Under the pieces are notes generated by a model. It saw only the letters and a program-made list of their open reading frames with translations. It had not been told where the DNA came from and did not search any database. 64,000 nucleotides of DNA. Origin: HO2-45-28 sp964412115. GTDB taxonomy: Bacteria; Patescibacteriota; Minisyncoccia; HO2-45-28. The position numbers were made by a program, and so were the translations under genes. Every line of letters starts with the position of its first letter. Positions within the stretch are counted from its first letter, which is position 1. Below are positions 36,478 to 44,690 of this stretch, piece after piece. Location: positions 1-64,000 of the forward strand of contig CAYPMM010000001.1 in the NCBI GenBank assembly GCA_964412115.1, written 5' to 3'.

Positions 36478-37527
36478 CTACCATTCGCGCGAATTAGAGA
36501 TATGTTTTAAGACCTTTAATGTTTCCTCTATCATATTCTGGCCGGTAAATTTTGAAACGTCGCGACGGGCAGTTTCGGCTAAGTTTTTGGCAAGTACCAA
36601 ATTGTCCAGAAGTTCTAAAATCGCGGGAACCCAGGCGTTTTTTTCATTATAACCCGCGATAAGCGAATTTTCTCGGTCTTTTAGAATTTCCTTGTTTCCG
36701 CCGGCCGACGTACTTATAATAGGCGCACCGACCGCCATCGCCTCCAGAATTTGGTGCGAAAATCCTTCATAACCGGTGTTGAGCAAAAATATGTCGGCTG
36801 CCTTCAAATACTTCAGGACTTCTTCATGAGGCCGAGAATTGATAATAAACAAACTTGCGTCAGGATATTTTCTTTTAACTTCGGGCATTATCTCGTCCAG
36901 CATTTCAAATCCTTTCCACGGCACAGAGCGCCCGACGCTTACCAAAATTTTTCCGTTCAAACCCAGTTCTTTTCTTAGTTCCTCTTTGCCTTTGGAAATT
37001 TCCGGAATGCTAACCGAGTTATAAATAAACTTTATTTTTTCGGGTCTAACACCCCATTTTTCAATCACGAATTTTAGATATTGACTGGGAACAATTATGG
37101 CCCCGGCCGACCTCGCCACAAATCTTTCAACCCGGCGCAAAAATTCAACTCTAAAACCGTACTTCTTATCTAAAAATTCATCCAGCAGCTCCTTAACGCC
37201 GAAGCGGTTAACTCCCTGCTCCCAGGCGTAGTCGCCCACCACCTTTAAAACGAACGGCTTTCGTAAAATTAAAGACGCGACACATGGAGCCAGCCCAAAA
37301 ACAGGATCCTGCGCGTAAATCAAATCCGCGCCAAACGCTCGCTTAAAAATTTTAAGAAAATAAAATAAATAACGAAAAATTTTAGGCGCCTCGGGACTGA
37401 TAAAACCGTAAGATAAAACATCCACTTCAACTCCGCGTTTAGGCAATTCGTCCGAAAGTAGTTTCGAGTATGTCGCCGGACCCCCGATGTCAGGCGGAAA
37501 AAGAGGTGTTGCAATTAAAATCCTCAT
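36478..37527 (-). CDS. GT4-family glycosyltransferase
   Basis: 349 residues. I start it at MRILIATPLFPPDIGGPA, whose ATG overlaps the upstream stop as ATGA; the longer frame would run into the neighbour. The N-terminal GPATYSKLLSDEL loop and the C-terminal ILVSVGRSVPWKGFEMLDE, AADIFLLNTGYEGFSHQILEAMAVGAP, are GT4 hallmarks. The mannosyltransferase PimB-like subgroup is closest by motif, with no firm donor. Coupled to the GT4 gene at 37524-38702. Confidence 0.86.
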   Translation of the reverse strand: MRILIATPLFPPDIGGPATYSKLLSDELPKRGVEVDVLSYGFISPEAPKIFRYLFYFLKIFKRAFGADLIYAQDPVFGLAPCVASLILRKPFVLKVVGDYAWEQGVNRFGVKELLDEFLDKKYGFRVEFLRRVERFVARSAGAIIVPSQYLKFVIEKWGVRPEKIKFIYNSVSIPEISKGKEELRKELGLNGKILVSVGRSVPWKGFEMLDEIMPEVKRKYPDASLFIINSRPHEEVLKYLKAADIFLLNTGYEGFSHQILEAMAVGAPIISTSAGGNKEILKDRENSLIAGYNEKNAWVPAILELLDNLVLAKNLAETARRDVSKFTGQNMIEETLKVLKHISNSREW

Positions 37528-38702
37528 TTGAAATTTATTAACCGATAAAAAATTCCGCCCATAGTGACCGCGATTTTGTCCCAAGAATAATTTTCATAAA
37601 CAAGTTTTTTGGCATTTTGGCCTATTTTTTTTCTAAAATCCGGGTCGTGTAAAAACCTTTTTATCTTTATCGCCAAATCTTGCGGGTCGTCAACTTCCGA
37701 GAGGAGCCCTGTTTCGTTGTGACGCAAAAAATCGGGAATACCGCCTACGTTTGTGCCAACTATAGGCAGTCCGGCGCCCATTGCCTCCAAAAAGGCCGAT
37801 CCCAGGCCTTCGGAGCGCGATGGACGCGCGAAAACATGGGCTATGGCGTAATATTTTGAAAGCGCGCCGTGGGACATATTGCCCATAAAATGGATGCGTT
37901 TTTCAAGTTTAAGAAGCCTTGCCAGCTCTTTTAATTTTTTTTCTTCTGGGCCGGCGCCGGCGATGAAAAGATGCGCGTCTGGAATTTCGGCGACAGACTT
38001 AATTAAAACATCAACCGCGTTTTTGCGGACCAAACGAGACGCGGTAATCACTACTTTTTGCTTGTCGGTTATGCCGTGCCTGATTTTTAACTCGCGCAAC
38101 TCTTCAGAGGTAATATCTTTATTAAAAATATTTAAGTCGGCTCCGTTTGGAACAACAACTATTTTTTCGGCAGACGCGCCCATGCGCGCGGAGAAATCGC
38201 GAAGAAAACGGCTGATAACCTGAATCTTATCGGCCAGGCGAACCGCCATCATCCACGAAAGACCGGTTAATCCAAGATTAGAAAACTTCAAATGATTTTC
38301 AGAATCCCCCTCCTGCAAGGTGAGCAGAATGGGAACGCCCTTATTCAGGCCTAAAATTTTTAATATAAACGGCGCCCCGCTGGTATATGTCGCCATCATG
38401 CTCCAAAAAAGAGCGATTTTATTTTTTTTTATCAATTTACGCGCAAAGTACGCTCCGGCAAAAGGAGAAAGCAGTTTGTCCAAGAAAGGAATGATTCCGA
38501 AACCAAATCGAAAAACATCAACAGCGCCTAGACGTTCGTGTTTGGGCAATGAATGTTTTAATCTGGCTGTAAACAAAACAAAATTAAAGTCTTGCCCCAG
38601 ACGGTCTGTAATTTCTTTAATCGCCAGCTCCGCTCCGCCGACCATCGGCAGGTAGGCCGTTGAAAAAATAAGAACGGTTGGCTTAGGTTGAAATTCGTCC
38701 AT
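37524..38702 (-). CDS. GT4-family glycosyltransferase
   Basis: 392 residues. The N-terminal loop PMVGGAELAIKEI binds acceptor. The C-terminal domain has VVITASRLVRKNAVDVLIKSV and the donor-site ARPSRSEGLGSAFLEAMGAGLPIVGTNVGG split over residues 290-320. It belongs to the GT4 group that includes exopolysaccharide mannosyl- and galactosyltransferases. It is divergent from the plus-strand GT4 gene, with about 30 bp between starts. Confidence 0.87.
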   Translation of the reverse strand: MDEFQPKPTVLIFSTAYLPMVGGAELAIKEITDRLGQDFNFVLFTARLKHSLPKHERLGAVDVFRFGFGIIPFLDKLLSPFAGAYFARKLIKKNKIALFWSMMATYTSGAPFILKILGLNKGVPILLTLQEGDSENHLKFSNLGLTGLSWMMAVRLADKIQVISRFLRDFSARMGASAEKIVVVPNGADLNIFNKDITSEELRELKIRHGITDKQKVVITASRLVRKNAVDVLIKSVAEIPDAHLFIAGAGPEEKKLKELARLLKLEKRIHFMGNMSHGALSKYYAIAHVFARPSRSEGLGSAFLEAMGAGLPIVGTNVGGIPDFLRHNETGLLSEVDDPQDLAIKIKRFLHDPDFRKKIGQNAKKLVYENYSWDKIAVTMGGIFYRLINFK

Positions 38703-38732
38703 TTTCAGCTTATTATGTAATAAAATTTGTTT

Positions 38733-39899
38733 ATGGTCAATCGCAAAAAAATTCTATATTTAATCACCAAATCCAACTGGGGCGGGGCGGGAAAGTATGT
38801 TTATGAGCTGGCGATTTGGGCAAAAGAGCGCGGTTTTGATGTCGCGGTTGCGGCCGGAGGACAAGGTGCGCTTGCGCAAAAATTACAGGAAAAAAACATC
38901 CGATATTTTGACGTTGCGGGACTCCAAAAAGATGTGGCTTTTTTAAAGCCGTTTATTTCGGGATTTGTTTTATTAAAAATCCTATTTAAATTCGGGCCGG
39001 ATATTGCGCATGCAAATAGTCCTCAAGCGGCGGGCATAGGCGGAGTTGCTGTTTTGATTTATCGCCTATTTACTTGGAAACGCCGTGTCCAAGCGGTTTA
39101 CACGATTCACGGCTGGTCGTTTCATGAAGCGCGTCCGGGGCGGCAAAATTTTTTGATACGGCTTTTTTCAAAAATAACTTGTCTTTTTTATCAAAAAATA
39201 ATCTGCGTTTCGGAATATGACTGCCGGTCTGCTTTAAAATTCAAAATCGCGCCCTCGCGCAAACTCACGATCATACATAACGGCATTGACCCGCAAGATT
39301 TAAATTTTTTGTCCCGCGAAGAAGCGCGTGTTTTTTTGGGATCGAATCCCAAAACGCCGCGGAGATTCGATCCCGACGAGCTAATAATCGGCACAATAGG
39401 AGAATTCACTAAAAACAAGGGACAAAAATATTTAATAGAGGCGCTCGGTTTACTTGAAAACAGGGGTGGGAAATTTAAGAGTTTAATAATTGGCTGGGGA
39501 GAGGAGGGTGAAAAGTTAAAAGAACAAAGTTCAAAATTAAAATTAGAAAATGTTGTTTTTATTGAAAATCTTTCGCCGGCAGCGCCGCATCTTAAAGCTT
39601 TTGATATTTTCGTTTTGCCGTCAATTAAAGAGGGTTTGCCTTATACTTTGTTGGAAGCAGGGCTTGCCGAACTTCCGGTAGTTGCGACGAGTGTCGGCGG
39701 AAATCCCGAAATAATAGAACACGAAAAAAACGGCTTGCTTGTAGGGCCGGCTGATTCTGAAAAACTAGCCAAAAATATCGCGCGTTTAATTCAAGACGAG
39801 GCGCTAAGAAAAAACCTTGGCCGAAACTTGCGTCAAAAAATAGTTAAAGATTTTTCTAAAGAAAAAATGCTAGAGCGAACTTTTGCGCTTTACAAATAA
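38733..39899 (+). CDS. GT4-family glycosyltransferase with in-frame palindromic insert
   Basis: 388 residues from the ATG at 38733; an in-frame TTG two codons earlier is less likely. KSNWGGAGKYVYELA binds the acceptor, and FDIFVLPSIKEGLPYTLLEAGLAELPV with ATSVGGNPEII forms the donor site. The segment GSNPKTPRRFDPDE near residue 206 is encoded by an 11-bp inverted repeat (39338-39374), suggesting an insertion next to the domain linker. A TAAAAT element ends 7 nt before the ATG. It converges with the PKD protein, overlapping 30 bp. Confidence 0.85.
   Translation: MVNRKKILYLITKSNWGGAGKYVYELAIWAKERGFDVAVAAGGQGALAQKLQEKNIRYFDVAGLQKDVAFLKPFISGFVLLKILFKFGPDIAHANSPQAAGIGGVAVLIYRLFTWKRRVQAVYTIHGWSFHEARPGRQNFLIRLFSKITCLFYQKIICVSEYDCRSALKFKIAPSRKLTIIHNGIDPQDLNFLSREEARVFLGSNPKTPRRFDPDELIIGTIGEFTKNKGQKYLIEALGLLENRGGKFKSLIIGWGEEGEKLKEQSSKLKLENVVFIENLSPAAPHLKAFDIFVLPSIKEGLPYTLLEAGLAELPVVATSVGGNPEIIEHEKNGLLVGPADSEKLAKNIARLIQDEALRKNLGRNLRQKIVKDFSKEKMLERTFALYK
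39338..39374. repeat. Inverted repeat inserted in frame in a GT4 gene
   Basis: Perfect 11-bp arms GGGATCGAATC (39338-39348) and GATTCGATCCC (39364-39374) with a 15-bp spacer. Confidence 0.6.
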
Positions 39900-41180
39900 G
39901 TAGCCGATGGCCGACAAAACACCCAGAACCAGCGCCGACAAAAACCAAAATGTTGATGAGCCCGTAAACGATGACGCGCCCACGGCGGCGGTTTGAGTGT
40001 TGTTTGCCGAAAACTCGATTTCATCAACCGCGGCTTGAGCCTCTGACGGACCTTCCTGGGGTTTAACCTCAGGGCGCGCAAAACTCACCCTTGCCGTAAA
40101 CCTTCCGTTTCCGGGACTTTCGACACCAATTTTTGTCACGCCGTCAGCGTCGTGGAAACTTTCGTCCGGCCTTAATGCTCCAGAATACGCCAGCTCGCCA
40201 GCAACGTCGCCTCTGGGATATAAAAGATAAGAAGATCCGGACGAAAAAAATTCAATTCCAGAAATTTCCTCCGGAATAATCAAATATGTCTCTGCATCTA
40301 TTAAGGTGTTTTTCGGAAAATAAAACGCTTCGTTTCCGTTGGAAAGCGCCCAGTACGAAATGTCAATTTTAAAATCCGTGGTATTTGCGATCTCAACCCA
40401 TCCGCCCTTACCCGGTTTTACTTCGGAAATTTTTACTCCGTTTGAAATAACATTTACGGCTACGGAAGCGCTCACCGAAATGCCGGAAATAGCCGAGTTG
40501 AAATAAACAATATACTTGCCCGGATAATTATACGAGTGGCTCGCAAGCCTTCCTCGAGCCGTCGTTCCGTCGCCGAATGTCCACAAAAAATCAGCGCTTT
40601 CAATCGGTTTGTTTTCCAAACCAAAAAGAACCCCTTCAAAATTTATTTGCGCGCCTGTTATGGCGACTCTGTCTCCTCCGATTATTTTCGCGCTAAATTC
40701 GTTTTTTGAAATACTTGCCGCTGGCGCGACTGGCCCTAAATCTTCCGACGAAGACTGGCTCTGGCCTTCTTGCTGACTTTCCTCTTCTTGCTCGCCAACA
40801 ACAATTTGTTGCGCAACCTGCCAAGATTGCCCCGACTCTCTTCCAACCGCCCTTACGGTCAAAGTATAAATGCCGGCAGTTGAATCACGATAATAAAAAG
40901 TGCGATTGGCCGTATTTTTACTCATTACCGTGCTTGCCGGATTTCCTGATGAATTCAAAAATTCACCGGTTGACGAAGTTGAAGAAAATTCCAAGTCAAT
41001 TGTTTCGGTTGTGTTTGTTTTCTCTCCGCTTGCGTTCTGAGACTGGATTGTTAAAGACCCCGAAATCTCATTCGGCAAAATAGTCTGCTGTTCGGTCGTG
41101 AAAACAAATTTGGCAGTAGGGTCTGCGGCAAAAATAATTGCCGGTAAAATAAAAGCTAAAATAAAAACCACGAGCTTCAT
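39870..41180 (-). CDS. Surface protein with PKD and lamin-tail domains
   Basis: 436 residues. There is a signal peptide at 1-18 (LVVFILAFILPAIIFAAD) and a C-terminal transmembrane helix followed by a basic KRKSSL tail, so the bulk is extracellular and membrane-anchored. In order come an Ig-like domain to ~125, a Gln/Ser/Glu linker, a PKD domain (DFLWTFGDGTTARG, HSYNYPGKYIVYF), a lamin-tail-domain-like part (VKISEVKPGKGGWVEIANTT, YFPKNTLIDAETYLII) and a linker before the anchor. It may bind surface glycans or other cells. It converges with the GT4 gene. Confidence 0.82.
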   Translation of the reverse strand: MKLVVFILAFILPAIIFAADPTAKFVFTTEQQTILPNEISGSLTIQSQNASGEKTNTTETIDLEFSSTSSTGEFLNSSGNPASTVMSKNTANRTFYYRDSTAGIYTLTVRAVGRESGQSWQVAQQIVVGEQEEESQQEGQSQSSSEDLGPVAPAASISKNEFSAKIIGGDRVAITGAQINFEGVLFGLENKPIESADFLWTFGDGTTARGRLASHSYNYPGKYIVYFNSAISGISVSASVAVNVISNGVKISEVKPGKGGWVEIANTTDFKIDISYWALSNGNEAFYFPKNTLIDAETYLIIPEEISGIEFFSSGSSYLLYPRGDVAGELAYSGALRPDESFHDADGVTKIGVESPGNGRFTARVSFARPEVKPQEGPSEAQAAVDEIEFSANNTQTAAVGASSFTGSSTFWFLSALVLGVLSAIGYLFVKRKSSL

Positions 41181-41220
41181 ATAAAATTAGAGTAAAACAG
41201 ACGTTGTAAATTTAAAAGAC

Positions 41221-41248
41221 TTGTAGTTTTGGCTGAATCATGTATAAT
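41221..41248 (+). promoter_or_regulatory. Promoter of the 86-aa small ORF
   Basis: Perfect TATAAT at 41243-41248 with a weak TTGTAG -35 at 41221-41226, 16-bp spacing. The transcript would have a ~25-nt leader containing AAGGAGA. Confidence 0.5.
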
Positions 41249-41282
41249 ATATCCAGTTTGTTCCGCCAAAAAAGGAGAAGGA

Positions 41283-41543
41283 ATGGGCCTCAGGAGAATC
41301 TCAAAAGAAGTTGCAAACCGACATCCCAGCAAGACCGCCGATGAAGTTTTTGTAGGAAACCATAGTTTTGAAGATTTTAAGCGCTTGCGATGGGCCACGA
41401 AAAGAGTGTCAGCCGATATCCCTTACGAAGCAAACGGCCATCCAAGCGACCGCCACGTCTCTCCAGTGTACGTAAAGAGCTGGGAGATTAAAGAAGACCC
41501 GCTCCTTACCCCCGAAGAGAAAAGAGCGTATCTCAACTCCTGA
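41283..41543 (+). CDS. Small hypothetical protein (86 aa)
   Basis: Start chosen at the ATG 41283 because AAGGAGA lies 6-12 nt upstream and a TATAAT promoter precedes it; the frame also extends upstream without support. The 86 residues are soluble, charged and without Cys pairs or transmembrane helices. Mid-sequence NHSFEDFKRLRWATKR and the late ENP-like EDPLLTPEEKRAYL are the only notable stretches. I do not recognise it. It converges with the first coupling ATPase, 10 bp apart. Confidence 0.62.
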   Translation: MGLRRISKEVANRHPSKTADEVFVGNHSFEDFKRLRWATKRVSADIPYEANGHPSDRHVSPVYVKSWEIKEDPLLTPEEKRAYLNS

Positions 41544-41553
41544 AAACGTCTTC

Positions 41554-43566
41554 CTAGAATTTTAAGCTCTCGCCCGGTTTTAAAATCTTGCCCTTGCCCG
41601 CCTCAATGCTTTTGCTTTGGGCGGGTTTTTTTTCTTCATCTTTTGCCGGTAATTTTTCGTCCGTTTTCATTGTTTCTTTAAGAGCTTCGCGAAGCTCGTC
41701 TAACTGCGATTTTTTATCTTTTTTCATTTCCTGCCACGCCTTGGCTTTTAACTCGTCAAGCGACAAGGTTTTTTCGGGCGCCTGCCTTCTCACTACCGGC
41801 TCACCTCCTTGCAGAGGAGCCGGACGCGGAACAAATTGCCGCGCTGGCGCCTGACGCGTAGGACGTTCGGCGCGCTCAGGCGGACGGGCTGGAAATTCGG
41901 AACGAGGCCTGTTTGCGGCGGCAACATTTGTGCTTGCGGGTCTATCTGCGTTTGCGGGTCTGCCTGCGCCTGAAGGCGCGCTTGGGCGAGGGGTTCTGGA
42001 AGTGTTTGAAGAAAACTCAATACCCAAAAGTTCAAGGCCTCCGCCAAACTCTTCCCTATGGCCTTCGGTTGAGGGAAGCGGTCTCAACGGACGCAGTTCA
42101 CCGGCCTCAATTTTTTTCAAACAATCAGAGCAGTAAACCGGCCTTCGGCCGTCCGGCTTGAACGGCAGAGAGGCCGTTTTCTGGCAAATCCAGCAGGGTG
42201 TTTCAAATTTTTCTCCTTTTGAAAATGCCGTAGCCGAACCTACCGCTACTTCTATTTCCGACTCTTGGGCCCCAGGCAAAGAACTGGCCCATTTTTTAAT
42301 GTCGGCCTCGACATCCAGCGCGGGCCTGGCATATTGTTTACGCGAAACCTCGATTATTTCTTCCGGCGGCGCCATTTCGGCGGTAATCGCGAGCGGAGGC
42401 AGGGTTGCCGCCGAAAAAGGCCGGCTGGCCACGCCATTTACCATCAGCTTCAGATAAATCGCGTAATTAGGAAGATCCACCAAATCCTGGATTTCAAATT
42501 CGGGCGTTACCTCTTTTTCCAAAAACTCGGCATCAGTTGCCCCCACCCGAAAAAAAATCATGGTACCCACGTTTCCAAAAACCGCATCGCGAACCCTGGT
42601 GGAAGTTTCGGTCACAAGCTGTCCCACATACTGGTGGGCAAGAACCAAATTAAGGCGGTATTTTCTGGCTTCGGAAAGAATGGAAGCAAAAGCTTCGGTG
42701 GTAAAATTCTGAAACTCGTCAACATAAAGATAAAAATCCTTGCGCTCCTCCTCCGGAATCCTTACCCGCTCCATGGCCGCCAGCTGAACTTTGGTAATGA
42801 GCATCGCGCCCAAAAGCGCGGAATTATCTTCGCCTATTCTTCCTTTAGAAATGTTAGCCAGAAGTATTTTTCCCTGATTCATCAACTCAAAAACTTCAAA
42901 GCTTGATTTCGGCTGTCCGACAATGTTGCGGATGAGCGAGGTGGAAAGAAACTGCCCGACTTTGTTTTGAATCGGCACAATCGCCTCATTCCTGAATCTC
43001 GGTTCCCACACTTCGTATTCATTGAGCCAAAAAGCGCGCACAACCGGGTCGGTGACGTTGGCGACAATTTTTTGACGATAGTCCCTGTCGGTTAAAATTC
43101 TTTGGATGCCGAGAAGCGTGGTGCCCGGAGTTTCAACCAAAGCCAAAATGCAATTTTGCAAAATGTATTCCATTCTAGCCGACCATACATTCGCCCAGAT
43201 TTTGGTGAAAATTCCAATTAAACCTTGCGCCACAAGGTGCTTGTATTTTTTGTCGGGAACTTCCAAAACATTAAAACCGAGCGGATAATCGGTATCAGCC
43301 GGATTGAAGTAGATAACATCTTTGGCCCGTTCTTTCGGAATTTTGGTCAAAAGGTCTTCAACGGTCTCGCCGTGCGGGTCAACGAAACAAAGCCCGCGCC
43401 CGGAGTTGATGTCTTGGATGGCCAAATTTTTAATAAGCACCGATTTTCCGGTGCCGGTTTTTCCGACAACATACATATGCTGGCGGCGATCGGGAACAGA
43501 GATGCCAAAAATTTTATTTTCGCCCCTGAAATTGGTCTTTGCGAAATACGCGGTATCACGAGCCAT
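41554..43566 (-). CDS. HerA/TraD-like coupling ATPase 1 with proline-rich and zinc-ribbon tail
   Basis: 670 residues. Walker A is GKTGTGKS at 35-42 and Walker B ends VDEFQ near 282-286. LLANISKGRIGEDN and NLVLAHQYVGQL are the sensor and arginine-containing strands of type IV secretion coupling proteins (VirD4/TraD/DUF87 group). After ~440 comes a CxxC...CxxC zinc ribbon (CWIC, CSDC), then a Pro/Arg/Ala-rich disordered tail with many short repeats, and a charged end. It probably pumps DNA or protein at the membrane, though no N-terminal membrane helices are visible. Paralogue at 44749-46239. Confidence 0.85.
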   Translation of the reverse strand: MARDTAYFAKTNFRGENKIFGISVPDRRQHMYVVGKTGTGKSVLIKNLAIQDINSGRGLCFVDPHGETVEDLLTKIPKERAKDVIYFNPADTDYPLGFNVLEVPDKKYKHLVAQGLIGIFTKIWANVWSARMEYILQNCILALVETPGTTLLGIQRILTDRDYRQKIVANVTDPVVRAFWLNEYEVWEPRFRNEAIVPIQNKVGQFLSTSLIRNIVGQPKSSFEVFELMNQGKILLANISKGRIGEDNSALLGAMLITKVQLAAMERVRIPEEERKDFYLYVDEFQNFTTEAFASILSEARKYRLNLVLAHQYVGQLVTETSTRVRDAVFGNVGTMIFFRVGATDAEFLEKEVTPEFEIQDLVDLPNYAIYLKLMVNGVASRPFSAATLPPLAITAEMAPPEEIIEVSRKQYARPALDVEADIKKWASSLPGAQESEIEVAVGSATAFSKGEKFETPCWICQKTASLPFKPDGRRPVYCSDCLKKIEAGELRPLRPLPSTEGHREEFGGGLELLGIEFSSNTSRTPRPSAPSGAGRPANADRPASTNVAAANRPRSEFPARPPERAERPTRQAPARQFVPRPAPLQGGEPVVRRQAPEKTLSLDELKAKAWQEMKKDKKSQLDELREALKETMKTDEKLPAKDEEKKPAQSKSIEAGKGKILKPGESLKF

Positions 43567-43600
43567 ACTTTAATTATCTCAAATTTATGTCAATTAATAA

Positions 43601-43812
43601 AATGTTAGACCCCCTTCCGTAGAAGGGGGTCTTGATACGTGGAGCGGCCAGCCGCCTTGGCGAAACCAACTTGGTTTTTCCCCAAGGGTTTTCGAAAATT
43701 CTCGACCGGCCGCCCCGAAACAAAAAGAACAAATGATTGCGGGGGCTATCGCTTGACCTGGCATAGCCTCGCCCCTTTTCAATGTCGGTTACGATCCAGG
43801 TCCCGACTTATG
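43601..43812 (-). ncRNA. Candidate structured RNA, ~210 nt, with kissing-loop potential
   Basis: No open reading frame fits the 210 bp between a strong minus-strand promoter (43818-43845) and an intrinsic terminator (43607-43632). On the minus strand there is hairpin 1 with stem GTCGG/CCGAC and loop CCTGG, then hairpin 2 with stem GGCTAT/ATAGCC and loop CCAGG. The two loops are exact complements (5 bp). A third long hairpin has a GC-rich stem (GGCGGCC...GGCCGC) and an inner CTTGG/CCAAG. It ends 40 nt before the ATPase 1 start, so it could also be a cis-acting leader. I do not recognise a known RNA class; tmRNA, SRP RNA, 5S and RNase P do not fit by motif. Confidence 0.5.
43607..43632 (-). terminator. 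Terminator at the end of the structured RNA
   Basis: Perfect 10-bp stem 43607-43616 with 43623-43632 and a 6-nt loop, then an AACATTTTATT tail on the minus strand. It could act as an attenuator for ATPase 1. Confidence 0.75.
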
Positions 43813-43817
43813 CTTGT

Positions 43818-43845
43818 ATTGTAGCAAATACACAGGATTTGTCAA
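43818..43845 (-). promoter_or_regulatory. Strong promoter of the structured RNA
   Basis: TTGACA (43840-43845), 16-bp spacer, extended -10 TGC-TACAAT (43818-43823) on the minus strand. This is one of the closest matches to consensus in the window, with no gene start for 250 nt downstream. Confidence 0.75.
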
Positions 43846-43882
43846 GTCCTTGTAATGGTTCAATAGCTTGTAACCACCCAAA

Positions 43883-43899
43883 AAGCCAAAAAATGGCTT
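43883..43899 (-). terminator. Terminator downstream of the PaaX/Cas2-like gene
   Basis: 6-bp stem 43883-43888 with 43894-43899 and a 5-nt loop, then five T on the minus strand. Confidence 0.6.
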
Positions 43900-43965
43900 A
43901 AAATAAGGAGTTTTGGGTTAATTAAAATTACTAAAATTAAAACAAAATTAAAGTTAAGACAACAA

Positions 43966-44001
43966 GATAACAAAACATTGCGATAGCAACGTTTTGTTAT
44001 C
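43966..44001. promoter_or_regulatory. 36-bp dyad A (candidate operator)
   Basis: Near-perfect palindrome: with two flanking bases on each side it has 13 matched outer pairs, one mismatch, four inner pairs and a GATA loop. It is 28/36 identical to dyad B at 44632-44667. Lies just downstream of the PaaX/Cas2-like gene and upstream of the structured RNA. It could also be a transcription terminator. Confidence 0.6.
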
Positions 44002-44047
44002 TTTTGTGTTTTTAGCCCTGTCCACTATTTTTGGCTCTATTCACTTT

Positions 44048-44599
44048 TTAAAAAAGTTCAAACTTCTCTTTAAGTTCGGCCTCATTGGTAATATATTTTG
44101 CCTTTATATAGCGAACGTATCTCGAAACTTCGAAAAATTCAGCCACAAAGTCAATTTCGTCTTCACATTCGTAAGGAGAAACAAAAACGCTTCTTTGAAA
44201 CTCCAGCAAACCCAATTCTTTGACTTTTTTACGAAATGCCTCGCGCGCCGGTTTATTTTTTTCGGGGATATCATAAATCACAATATGCCAATCGCCTTTC
44301 CATGCTTTCGGTTTTTTAACTTTCATACTTTCAAATTCATATTGTAAAACTCTCTTTTTTCCATCTTCTGTAAGAACAATCGTGGTCGTGTCGTCATCGT
44401 TATCCCTGAAATCCACTAACCTGTCTTCATAAAATTCGCGGATTTTGGACCAAAGATAACTTTTATTAATTTCTTTCCAGTCATGCGCACAGGCTCTTAA
44501 AATTTTAAAATATCCGTTTGGCGAAGGCGAAAAGCCGAGCATAATGCCGGTTGTCAGACGAAGCAAAATTCTTTGTTTTAAAAACGCTGTTTTGTTCAT
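44048..44599 (-). CDS. PaaX/Cas2-like regulator
   Basis: 183 residues; I use the ATG at 44599, not the upstream TTG. Residues 1-90 look like a winged-helix DNA-binding domain. Residues 100-175 form a ferredoxin-like Cas2-type domain (WKGDWHIVIYDIPEKNKPAREAF, LGLLEFQRSVFVSPYECEDEI), where D110 sits at the position of the Cas2 catalytic aspartate. PaaX proteins have this order and repress transcription. No CRISPR array or other cas gene is present, so a role in adaptation is unlikely. The paired dyads on both sides suggest autoregulation, but this is inference. Confidence 0.72.
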   Translation of the reverse strand: MNKTAFLKQRILLRLTTGIMLGFSPSPNGYFKILRACAHDWKEINKSYLWSKIREFYEDRLVDFRDNDDDTTTIVLTEDGKKRVLQYEFESMKVKKPKAWKGDWHIVIYDIPEKNKPAREAFRKKVKELGLLEFQRSVFVSPYECEDEIDFVAEFFEVSRYVRYIKAKYITNEAELKEKFELF

Positions 44600-44631
44600 A
44601 AACCAATCATAAATCAATCATGGTGTAAAAA

Positions 44632-44667
44632 GATAACAAAATCAAGCGATAGCATAATCTTGTTATC
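44632..44667. promoter_or_regulatory. 36-bp dyad B (candidate operator)
   Basis: Same length and plan as dyad A: outer arms GATAACAA/TTGTTATC, inner GC-GATA-GC. It lies 32 bp upstream of the PaaX/Cas2-like start, inside its promoter region. Confidence 0.6.
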
Positions 44668-44690
44668 ATTTTTAAAATATATGTTTTAGG

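Noticed and set aside
36425..36652. Short frames around the CYTH gene promoter
   Set aside because: They overlap the GT4 and CYTH genes in antisense with no supporting signals.
42265..42906. 213-codon plus-strand frame
   Set aside because: Antisense to the conserved ATPase 1 core; composition shadow.
43601..43812. 6S RNA, tmRNA or SRP RNA
   Set aside because: No single long rod with central bubble, no tRNA-like ends and no SRP loop motif found; a covariance search could still change this.
44048..44617. Cas2 gene suggesting a CRISPR system
   Set aside because: N-terminal winged-helix part and PaaX-type order; no other cas gene and no repeat-spacer array. The two 36-bp dyads are palindromes 666 bp apart, not a repeat array.
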